Shown one piece after another: positions 36,562-44,823 of a DNA stretch of 64,000 nt (the stretch's first letter is position 1; each line of letters opens with the position of its first letter). The stretch lies in NCBI RefSeq assembly GCF_030548205.1, contig NZ_JAUORV010000009.1:124001-188000 (forward strand), written 5' to 3'. The notes below the pieces were generated by a model that did no database searches, was not told the origin of the DNA, and was given only the letters and a program-made list of their open reading frames with translations. The position numbers and the translations under genes are program-made. This DNA is from Aliiglaciecola sp. 3_MG-2023. Lineage in GTDB: Bacteria > Pseudomonadota > Gammaproteobacteria > Enterobacterales > Alteromonadaceae.

Positions 36562-37872
36562 TTACTGCTGTTTGTTCATGATATCGTCAAAAGCGGTGTC
36601 AACTTCTTTAACTTTAGCCTGACTCAGAACCAATTCAACGGCTTGCTCTTCAAGGGCAACGTTTTGAATTTGCTGAAGTAATTCGTTATTTGTTTTGTAG
36701 TACTCAATAACTTCTGATGGATCTTCGTATGCAGAAGCAGTCGTTTCAATTAACTGCTCAACTTTAGCGTCATCCACCTTAATTTCGTTGGTTTTGATAA
36801 TTTCGCCTAAAATTAGACCAATTGAAACGCGACGTTTAGCATTTTCTTCAAACAAATCAGCCGGTAGTTCAGGCATGTTTGCACTGTTGCCGCCAGATTG
36901 TTGTTGGAAACGCTGCTTCGCCTGTTCACGCAAAGCGTCAACTTCTTGGTCAAGAAGCGCTTTAGGCACATCAATACTATTTTGCTCAAGCAAACCAGAA
37001 ATCACATCTTCTTTTAACTTAGCTTTAAGGGTCTGATCAAGTTCACGTTGCATATTTTTGCGAACTTCAACTTGAAGGGCTTCAATACTGCCATCTTCAA
37101 TACCAAATAACTTAGCAAACTCTTCGTCTACTTTAGGTAGTTCTAAGCCTTCAACCTTAGTCACAGTGATAGTAAACTCAGCGTCTTTACCTTTAAGGTT
37201 TTCTGCATGGTAATCTTCAGGGAAAGTAACGTTAGAAACAACTTCTTCGCCCTTCTTCGCGCCAACCAATGGCTTTTCAAAACCAGGGATCATTCGATCT
37301 TTACCAAGCTCTAACGGAAAGTCTTCAGCTTTGCCACCATCGAATTCTTCGCCGTCGATAGTACCTACAAAGTTAATTGTTACGCGATCGTCTTTTTTCG
37401 CTTTACGCTTAACTTCTTTCCAATCAGCATGTTGCTTACGCAACGTTTCCATCATGTTTTCAAGATCTTTGTCGTTAATTTCAACAACTGGCTTTTCAAT
37501 TTCAATTTTATCAATACCTTGAACTTCTAGTTCAGGATAAACTTCAAAAGACGCGACAAATTCTAAATCTTCACCGTCTACATCTTTTTTCAATTCAAAG
37601 CTAGGCATACCCGCTGGGTTCAATTTTTCTTGTACCACTGCTTCATAGAAGTTACGTTGCATGGCTTCGCCAGCTACTTCTTGACGAACCGCTTGGCCGA
37701 AGCGCTTTTTAATTACGGTGACGGGCACTTTACCTGGGCGGAAACCATTAATACGTTGGGTTTTAGCCAACTGCTGTAAACGTGACTTTACTGCTGAATC
37801 AATAGAATCAGCAGGAACAGATATGGTTAAACGGCGTTCTAGGCCTTGAGTCGTCTCGACTGACACTTGCAT
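36562..37872 (-). CDS. tig: Trigger factor
   Basis: Trigger factor is the ribosome-bound chaperone that meets nascent chains at the exit tunnel. The 436-residue protein has the ribosome-binding domain with the signature [17 protein letters not shown] near residue 45. A PPIase (FKBP-like) domain follows at about 155-245 ([29 protein letters not shown] in pieces), and then a long helical C-terminal domain. ATG at 37872 has GAGGAA just upstream. The gene begins the tig-clpP-clpX-lon-hupB-ppiD region. Confidence 0.97.
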   Translation of the reverse strand: MQVSVETTQGLERRLTISVPADSIDSAVKSRLQQLAKTQRINGFRPGKVPVTVIKKRFGQAVRQEVAGEAMQRNFYEAVVQEKLNPAGMPSFELKKDVDGEDLEFVASFEVYPELEVQGIDKIEIEKPVVEINDKDLENMMETLRKQHADWKEVKRKAKKDDRVTINFVGTIDGEEFDGGKAEDFPLELGKDRMIPGFEKPLVGAKKGEEVVSNVTFPEDYHAENLKGKDAEFTITVTKVEGLELPKVDEEFAKLFGIEDGSIEALQVEVRKNMQRELDQTLKAKLKEDVISGLLEQNSIDVPKALLDQEVDALREQAKQRFQQQSGGNSANMPELPADLFEENAKRRVSIGLILGEIIKTNEIKVDDAKVEQLIETTASAYEDPSEVIEYYKTNNELLQQIQNVALEEQAVELVLSQAKVKEVDTAFDDIMNKQQ

Positions 37873-37997
37873 TATTATTCCTCAACTATGCGTCACACAA
37901 CGCGTAATTCGAACTCGCAGCAACTGATAAATAACCTATTAATTTAATGTGTTTATTTAATGTAAAAATAACAGGTTACTTTAGATACCAATACTGC

Positions 37998-38022
37998 CGC
38001 ATTTTGCGGACCTAGTTGGTCC
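37998..38022. repeat. Two adjacent small inverted repeats in tig leader
   Basis: CCGCA-TTT-TGCGG (37998-38010) is directly followed by and shares bases with GGACC-TAGTT-GGTCC (38008-38022). Because the stems overlap, they are mutually exclusive in RNA. They lie about 25-50 bases into the predicted tig leader, about 130 bp upstream of the start codon. Confidence 0.4.
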
Positions 38023-38045
38023 ACCTCGGTTAAAAAAGACGCGAC

Positions 38046-38074
38046 AGTATACAGGCTGTGCGTTGTATAGTCGA
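38046..38074 (-). promoter_or_regulatory. tig: Probable sigma-70 promoter of tig
   Basis: On the minus strand TCGACT (38069-38074), 17 bp, TATACT (38046-38051). The -10 matches at five of six and the -35 at four of six positions. It would give a leader of about 165 nt. The rest of the 373-bp gap 37873-38245 contains no gene; the start signals of the plus-strand regulator must lie at its right end but were not recognised. Confidence 0.6.
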
Positions 38075-38245
38075 GGGTAAAAATTAATTTAAATGCGCTC
38101 ATTGGCATATGTGTTGAATTTATTTACAAAAGGGGCCTTTTTCCTCAGCAAAGGCTTTATTTCAAGGGGAACACCTCCTTGATTGCATAACGTCTTAATA
38201 TGTGGAATATTATTTTCAAGAAAGTGACTATACTTCGAGCCGAAT

Positions 38246-41200
38246 TTGAATCCCAAAGATATGCTATTGCATCATTTACGATGCATATTAACGATTACCG
38301 AAGCACAACATATTAGTATGTTTCACCCCCAATTTAATTGGAAATCAGATCGCATATCAGCAGATTCAATTGAACCTACCTCTCCTCTTTCAAACGCTGA
38401 AGTTGGTTTATTTAACGATATTGACACACTGCCATCATCTAAAAACAACGAACTGCAGTTCAAACAGTTAGATCAAACTAGCTTATTAATTCAAGTTTCC
38501 GACCTTGTTATTTCAGATATAAGTAGTTTCGGTAGTAACAACGATGCTGACACAAACTCAACGAAACCAACACACTCGCGTCGTGCACCTTTACGAGCAT
38601 TAAATAGTGAACAATATTATTTTATAAAAATAGAATTTCGGCAAAGATTACCTAGCTGGTTGAGCCGAACAGATAACCATTTTGATAAATCGAATTATAG
38701 ATTTACGGCTTTGCAGCAACTGATTGTAGCAGCAGGTATGCAAAGTAAATTAATGAGTGATTACTTATATTTGTTATCAGACCCCCTAACGAGCTTATGC
38801 TCGAGGCCGGTTTTACAAAACAAAATTGCCCAGCTGAGTCAATCCTATTCAGTTGGTTTAGTGATGGTTCACTGTATCGATTTCCATCAAATCAACAAAA
38901 AATTTGGACACCAATTTGGCGATAATGTCATTCAGGAAATTGCCAGTAACCTTAAAGATGTTACACGCGAAGAAGACATCTTATGCCGTTTTGGTGGTGC
39001 GCTATTTGGCGTTGCATTTCCCGTTAATGAGCACACAGATGTTGCCAGTCTGGCAAAAAAGTTACAGAACTCTTTACAACAAAAACAATATTTAGAAGGA
39101 GCAATCAACTTACTTTTCGATTTAGGTGCTGCAATTGTCGAGCACAAACAAGAACAAAACGATGAAAATGAGAACGCCAACACTTTGATAAATCGAGCAG
39201 ATCAGGCACTGAAAGTTGCACAGCAAGAAAATCAACCATCCATCATTACCTGGCACAAAGATGATTTCAATTTGTATCAGCAGCAGTTTAATTACCTCGG
39301 CGGTATTTTTACCGCAGACACAGTAACCGACTACCGTAACATGTTGTTATTGTGGGATATATCTTCATTAATTGCAGATAAATACAATTTTTCCCAATTG
39401 TGTCAAAGCGTTGTTCAGCGCTTAGCGCAAACTTTCGATTTTATGTGTGCCGGCATTGTTAGCACACCAGAGCAAGACCAAGATGAATATAAGTATTCAA
39501 TAAATTCTGACGATAACGCAATTTCCTTAAGCAACAAGGATCGCGCATTTTTAGCTGAAATCAAACAGATGCAAAAAGTCGCTATAGAAAGTCGAAAACC
39601 GTCTGAGCGATATATGGGCAACGCACTTTTATTAGTTTTACCCCTAGAAATCGAAACGCAAGATTGCTTTTTCATATGCGGAAATGCACAACGATTTGAA
39701 GTTAAACACGATACTAAAGTGCTCTTGTCGGGGTTAACTCGGCAACTTGGAAAAGCGTTGCGCAGAAGCCGTTTGGAAGAGGAACTCAATCGAAAACTCG
39801 AAACTCAAAATGAACAACTTCAAAATGAATTAGCCCAACTTAAAGAAGGTCTGCAGGTTAGTAGTATTATTTATCGCTCTCAAGCCATGGAAAACCTGAT
39901 GCGCCATGCAAAACGCGCAGCGACAACGGACACAACTGTGTTAGTCACTGGCGAAAGTGGTACGGGTAAAGAGCGGCTCATTAATGCGCTACACCAAATG
40001 GGAAACCGTAAAGATAAAGCGTTAGTGATAGTAGATTGTGGCTCAATTCCTGAAACCTTGATTGAGTCTGAGTTATTTGGTCACGTAAAAGGGGCCTTTA
40101 CCGGTGCTCAAAATACCACATCAGGAAAGGTTCTAGATGCCAACGGGGGGGTATTGGTGTTAGATGAAATTGGTGAACTCCCTCTCAATATGCAAACTAA
40201 GCTGTTACGTTTTGTGCAAGAAAAGCACTTCACCCCAGTTGGTGGAAATAAAGTCATCAATGTTGATGTGAAAATTATTGCGGTTACTAATCGAGATTTG
40301 GCACAGGAAGTGGAGCTAGGTCACTTCCGAAAAGATTTGTACTATCGATTAAATGTGCTGACCTTGCACAATCCTCCACTGCGAGAAAGAGTTGAAGATA
40401 TCGCCTTGTTAGCATCACACTTTTTAAAGAAATTTGCTGAACAATTTAAGGTGGAAAAACGCACCCTGGCTCCTGCAACACTCGAAAAAATGATACATTA
40501 CCCTTGGCCAGGCAATATTCGCGAGCTAGAAAATCGCTTGATGCAAGCAACATTGCTTAGTGAAAACAGTACAATTGATTGGGAACTATTGAATATCCAT
40601 GAAAATGGACATGCCGTTTCTGCCACTCATGCTGTTATGCCTGAAAATAAACTTCCCCCCCAAGAACAGCAAACCTCGTTTGCGTCCCATTTCCCGAACA
40701 AATCAAGCATAACCTCAGCTGCTGTTGAGCAATCGGCTTACGTTTCAACACAAACAACCTCGGCTTTGCAGCAGAGCGATAGTTTCGATTCGAAAAACCT
40801 TACCCCCGAACTGTATCTTTCGGAATTATTAGAAATAGTCAAACACCTGCTTACGACCTCAGGGCAGCATCCTCAATTTTTCAATGCGCCCTACGGAATT
40901 TGGATTGAAGATGAATTGATATTGAAAACCTATCTGGCAACGGATCGTAAGATGCGACTGACCGCAGCCAGGTTATCCATATCGCAAAGTACGGCGCGTA
41001 GAAAAGTAGATAGAATTCTAAAGGACATGAATAATGGCTCATTAGAACGTCCGCCAAAGTGGGAGCAGTTAAGTGAAGTGCTGATGCCCATTGCCACAGG
41101 AGAAATTCACATTGCCAATTGCGTAGCTAAGATAAAGCTGCTTGTTTTAGAAGCCATTTTGCACACCCCTGTTTATAACATGGCACAAGCCGCGGAAATG

Positions 41201-41260
41201 CTAGGGGTAAGCGAACCCACTTTTTATAAACTGAAACGGGAATTAGACAGTAGTCATTAA
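38246..41260 (+). CDS. Sigma-54-dependent activator with degenerate GGDEF and GAF-like domains
   Basis: The 1004-residue protein activates RNA polymerase containing sigma-54. Residues 1-170 match no domain I know. Residues about 180-335 are a GGDEF-like domain (DPLTSLCSRPVLQNKI) whose active-site loop is GGALF, so it cannot be a cyclase but could still bind nucleotide. A GAF-like region follows at about 365-505, then a coiled coil. The AAA+ domain at about 545-780 has Walker A GESGTGKE, the sigma-54-contacting loop GAFTGA, and Walker B LVLDEIGEL. The C-terminus ends in a helix-turn-helix (AAEMLGVSEPTFYKLKREL). There is no receiver domain, so control is not by phosphorylation. The start is TTG 38246 or ATG 38261; neither has a clear ribosome-binding site. 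Confidence 0.88.
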   Translation: MNPKDMLLHHLRCILTITEAQHISMFHPQFNWKSDRISADSIEPTSPLSNAEVGLFNDIDTLPSSKNNELQFKQLDQTSLLIQVSDLVISDISSFGSNNDADTNSTKPTHSRRAPLRALNSEQYYFIKIEFRQRLPSWLSRTDNHFDKSNYRFTALQQLIVAAGMQSKLMSDYLYLLSDPLTSLCSRPVLQNKIAQLSQSYSVGLVMVHCIDFHQINKKFGHQFGDNVIQEIASNLKDVTREEDILCRFGGALFGVAFPVNEHTDVASLAKKLQNSLQQKQYLEGAINLLFDLGAAIVEHKQEQNDENENANTLINRADQALKVAQQENQPSIITWHKDDFNLYQQQFNYLGGIFTADTVTDYRNMLLLWDISSLIADKYNFSQLCQSVVQRLAQTFDFMCAGIVSTPEQDQDEYKYSINSDDNAISLSNKDRAFLAEIKQMQKVAIESRKPSERYMGNALLLVLPLEIETQDCFFICGNAQRFEVKHDTKVLLSGLTRQLGKALRRSRLEEELNRKLETQNEQLQNELAQLKEGLQVSSIIYRSQAMENLMRHAKRAATTDTTVLVTGESGTGKERLINALHQMGNRKDKALVIVDCGSIPETLIESELFGHVKGAFTGAQNTTSGKVLDANGGVLVLDEIGELPLNMQTKLLRFVQEKHFTPVGGNKVINVDVKIIAVTNRDLAQEVELGHFRKDLYYRLNVLTLHNPPLRERVEDIALLASHFLKKFAEQFKVEKRTLAPATLEKMIHYPWPGNIRELENRLMQATLLSENSTIDWELLNIHENGHAVSATHAVMPENKLPPQEQQTSFASHFPNKSSITSAAVEQSAYVSTQTTSALQQSDSFDSKNLTPELYLSELLEIVKHLLTTSGQHPQFFNAPYGIWIEDELILKTYLATDRKMRLTAARLSISQSTARRKVDRILKDMNNGSLERPPKWEQLSEVLMPIATGEIHIANCVAKIKLLVLEAILHTPVYNMAQAAEMLGVSEPTFYKLKRELDSSH

Positions 41261-41382
41261 AAATGTCTAATCTTCAACTGACATTTTGAATGTCGCAACG
41301 GGCTTAACCTGCTCACAAGGTTAACTTGAAGCCAACCTTGGTATAGTTCAGAGCTTACAAATACTAAGTTGGCAAGGAAGTT

Positions 41383-44300
41383 TTATCTGCGCCGAGATTT
41401 AATATCTAAAATTTTGGAATCTTTCGTAAGGTTGGCTTGTACAATTCGCACATAGCCTTCATCAATTACATTCTCGATATTTTGGGTCAGAGTATTCATA
41501 ATTCCAACTGGTGGCATTTCTTTAGATTGTATAATTCCTGTCCATTGATTGCGCCCAGATTCTTTAGACTTATATAAAGCATTATCTGCCAGTAAATGCA
41601 CCTGCTCCCAACCTAAAGAGTCGGGGTAATGATGTGAAAATGGATAAGTGCTATACCCTATAGAACAAGATAGATGCATTTTCTGCTTAAGGTCAATGTC
41701 AAAACCATAATCAGCAATTTTTGTTCTTAAACGCTCAGCTAAAAGCTCAATTTCCTTTATCTCTTCAACTCTGCCCATTACTAAAAACTCGTCTCCACCC
41801 CACCGTATTACAGTATCAGATTTGCGACAAACAGCTTTTAATAATTCACTCACCTGACAAATGACTTTATCTCCAGCATCATGCCCATAGGTGTCATTGA
41901 TAGGTTTGAATCCGTCTAAATCAAACATAAGGAAAAACAGCCTTGGTCCACTGTCTGCGTCGAATTTCCCAGCGCTGAGAGCTTGCTCAAAATCACGAAA
42001 AACACTAGCGCATTGTTGTTCAACAATACTATTTAAATAACGTCTGTTATGCAGCCCAGTTAATTGGTCGGTGACGCTCGCACTGAGCAACTGTTCATTA
42101 ACTTCGCGTAACTCAGCAGTTCTACTTTTTACCTCTAATTCAAGTTCGTGACGGTAGTTTGCTTCTTTGGCTAACTTGTTGATGTACCAACGATAGACAA
42201 GGTATAAACTTCCCAAAACCAACAAACCATAAATGGTATAAGCCCACCATGAATACCATGGCGCGGGTAACACAGTTAGTGCCACATTAGCACCTTGTTC
42301 ATTCCAAATACCGTCATTATTGGATGCTTTGACTCGAAATATATAACTGCCAGCCGGCAGGTTGGTATATGTCGCTTTGCGAATATCCCCCGCTTCTATC
42401 CAGTTATTATCGAAGCCTTCCAATTTATACAAATAACGATTATTCGTTGGAGAGGCGAAATCCAGCCCAGCAAACTCAAAAGCAATCAAATAATCTTTGT
42501 GAGAAATTTGTATGTGGTTACTTTTTTGTCCAGAAGAGTCTAGTGAAAAGACCTCATTTAACTTCTGAAACTTGGTTAATACAACGGGAGGAACATGTTG
42601 ATTAGGCGCGATTTGTGACGGATAAAATGAAGTTGCCCCGTTAGTTCCGCCGAAATAAAGCTTGCCACTTTTCGAACGATAATAGGCACCATTATTGAAT
42701 TCATTACCTTGAAGTCCGTGGGAACTATCATAATTTAATAATTCAAATGTTTCTGGATTTAGCTTACTAATACCTCGATTGGTACTTAACCATAGGAATC
42801 CAGATTCGTCCTCAAGAATGCCAAAGACACTGCTACTTGGAAGACCTTCGTATCGAGAGATCCGTTCGAACTCAAATTTTCCTAATTTACGATTCTCTGC
42901 AGAAAGTTTTGCGACACCAGCGCCCCTTGTTCCAATCCACATGTTTTCCTGAGAATCTTCAAAAATCGTCCACACTTCTTGGCTGCCTAAGGATGCGGGA
43001 TCATCAACATCGTTTGGTATCCGCATAGCGGTGCCAGTTGTAGGGTTGAATATATTTAAACCTGCTCCCCAGGTACCAATCCATAACAAACCATTATTCG
43101 CTTTGTGAACGCTCATCAAACTATTACTGCTTAACGTTTGTAGGTCTGTATCATCTGACAAATAGCGAGTAAAAGTTTGGTTTTTAATGTCGAATAAATT
43201 TAAGCCACCAGAGAAAGTAGTGATCCAAAGTTTATTATTGCCTGCCGATTTAATCGCTGTAACACCCGGTGCTGAAAGGGCATTGGGGTTTGTTTTATCT
43301 GCTGGGTAATGGGTAAACGTCATTGTGGAAGTATCAAGTTTGCTCATACCTTGGTCTTGATAGCCAATGTAAAGCTCATTACCATTTTCCGAGTAAAGTG
43401 ACATAACGGTATTGCTACGCAAAGTGTTGTCATCTTCTTCATTGGCAACAAAATGTTGAATATCCCCAGTCTCCACATTTAACCTATCTAGGCCCCCAAT
43501 TGACCCTATCCATATCTCATTGTCTTTACCATCAACGAACGAATTGATATAACTTCCACTTAGGCTTTTCGACTTATCCGCTCCTTCACGAATATGATCA
43601 AAATTAGACGTCGCCGTATTCCACTTATTTAAGCCTTTAATACTACCAACCCAAAACACCTTGCCGCGGTCTTGAAATAAATACGTCAACTTGCCATCAG
43701 AAAGACTGTAAGGATTTTGCTTTTCTGGTTTGATATGTAAAAACGTTCGTTTGTCATTTTCCAGCCTAAATAGCCCATCTGAGGTTGCATACCAAATTCG
43801 ATCATTGCGATCTTGGTATATATGGCTGACTTTTTGATCCGATAAGGCTTCAGGTCGCCACACCTCAGGTGCTTCACCCTCTAATTGCGAAAACGTGATC
43901 GCCGTCACGCCGTTATCACCGCCAAGCCAAATTCTTTGTTGATGATCCACGGTGAGAGTTTTAATCTGCGAAGATTGAATACTAGTAATATTGTTCATTT
44001 CCGTGGCATCAATTAAAACTTGGTAGCTATTGGGATCAAGTTTTACGACGCCTAAACCCGAGGCTGCAATCCACAAATAACCTTGCTGATCTTCGGCAAT
44101 ACTTTGGATTACAACCTGTTTTGATTGATCAGAGGTAATTGGCACATTTGTAAAATCATCGGTTGCGGGATTGTATATATTTAACCCTTTGTCACTGCCC
44201 AGCCATATTTGATTTTTTGATGAGTGAAACAGTACTCTTACTGTATCAGAGTTTATACTGCTGTTATCACCTGCTCGATATCGATAGTGACTGAAGGATT

Positions 44301-44664
44301 GCGTACCCTTATTAAAAACGTTAACGCCATTGCGCGTCCCTATCCACAGCATATTTTCCTGGGGTTCAATTATCGAGTAGATCCAATCAGAACTTAACGA
44401 CTCTTTACTTCTTGGACTATAAGTGAATACTTTAAATTGGTAACCGTCATATCGATTTAGTCCTTCTTGAGTACCAAACCACATATAACCTTCGGAATCT
44501 TGAAACGCGGTTAGGATATTTTCTTGGGATAGCCCCTGATCTAGAGTAATGCGCTGAAATTTAATGTTTTCATTGTCTGCTACCGCATTAAACGTGCTGA
44601 CTAGAGCAATTAAAGCGAGCATTGTTTGCAATGTTAAAAGTTTAACTAGCATCAATGACTTCAT
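41383..44664 (-). CDS. Beta-propeller sensor diguanylate cyclase
   Basis: The 1093-residue protein starts with a signal peptide (ending STFNAVA). Residues about 30-690 contain repeated two-component-regulator propeller units of the type LWIGT...GLNxY...F. A Y_Y_Y domain at about 725-800 follows (KLEGFDNNWIEAG ... FRVKASNNDGIWNEQG), then one membrane helix (WWAYTIYGLLVLGSLYLVY), a short coiled coil and a GGDEF domain at about 860-1030. The cyclase motif is intact (RWGGDEFLV) with an RxxD inhibitory site (RKSD) just before it. It should sense a periplasmic ligand and make c-di-GMP in the cytoplasm. It converges on the sigma-54 activator gene. Confidence 0.93.
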   Translation of the reverse strand: MKSLMLVKLLTLQTMLALIALVSTFNAVADNENIKFQRITLDQGLSQENILTAFQDSEGYMWFGTQEGLNRYDGYQFKVFTYSPRSKESLSSDWIYSIIEPQENMLWIGTRNGVNVFNKGTQSFSHYRYRAGDNSSINSDTVRVLFHSSKNQIWLGSDKGLNIYNPATDDFTNVPITSDQSKQVVIQSIAEDQQGYLWIAASGLGVVKLDPNSYQVLIDATEMNNITSIQSSQIKTLTVDHQQRIWLGGDNGVTAITFSQLEGEAPEVWRPEALSDQKVSHIYQDRNDRIWYATSDGLFRLENDKRTFLHIKPEKQNPYSLSDGKLTYLFQDRGKVFWVGSIKGLNKWNTATSNFDHIREGADKSKSLSGSYINSFVDGKDNEIWIGSIGGLDRLNVETGDIQHFVANEEDDNTLRSNTVMSLYSENGNELYIGYQDQGMSKLDTSTMTFTHYPADKTNPNALSAPGVTAIKSAGNNKLWITTFSGGLNLFDIKNQTFTRYLSDDTDLQTLSSNSLMSVHKANNGLLWIGTWGAGLNIFNPTTGTAMRIPNDVDDPASLGSQEVWTIFEDSQENMWIGTRGAGVAKLSAENRKLGKFEFERISRYEGLPSSSVFGILEDESGFLWLSTNRGISKLNPETFELLNYDSSHGLQGNEFNNGAYYRSKSGKLYFGGTNGATSFYPSQIAPNQHVPPVVLTKFQKLNEVFSLDSSGQKSNHIQISHKDYLIAFEFAGLDFASPTNNRYLYKLEGFDNNWIEAGDIRKATYTNLPAGSYIFRVKASNNDGIWNEQGANVALTVLPAPWYSWWAYTIYGLLVLGSLYLVYRWYINKLAKEANYRHELELEVKSRTAELREVNEQLLSASVTDQLTGLHNRRYLNSIVEQQCASVFRDFEQALSAGKFDADSGPRLFFLMFDLDGFKPINDTYGHDAGDKVICQVSELLKAVCRKSDTVIRWGGDEFLVMGRVEEIKEIELLAERLRTKIADYGFDIDLKQKMHLSCSIGYSTYPFSHHYPDSLGWEQVHLLADNALYKSKESGRNQWTGIIQSKEMPPVGIMNTLTQNIENVIDEGYVRIVQANLTKDSKILDIKSRRR

Positions 44665-44750
44665 GAACTCATATTATCCTAATTGATTAAGGCTGAAGCA
44701 TTTTAGATGTCCAAATTTACTTGAGCAACTAAATTTAACACTCTTTGTCT

Positions 44751-44788
44751 AAAACAGCTAAGCTGCATTCAAAGAATGCAGCTTAGCT
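44751..44788 (-). terminator. Terminator of S8 protease gene
   Basis: A 15-bp perfect stem (AGCTAAGCTGCATTC / GAATGCAGCTTAGCT) with a three-base loop lies 36 bp after the stop and is followed on the minus strand by GTTTTAGA. Confidence 0.8.
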
Positions 44789-44823
44789 TTGGTTGTTAAT
44801 TATAGATTTAGGGACAGATTAGA

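Noticed and set aside
41269-41340. Hairpins between the sigma-54 activator and the propeller cyclase gene
   Set aside because: GACATT-TTG-AATGTC and CAAGGTT / AACCTTG can form, but neither is followed by a T-run, so a terminator cannot be claimed.
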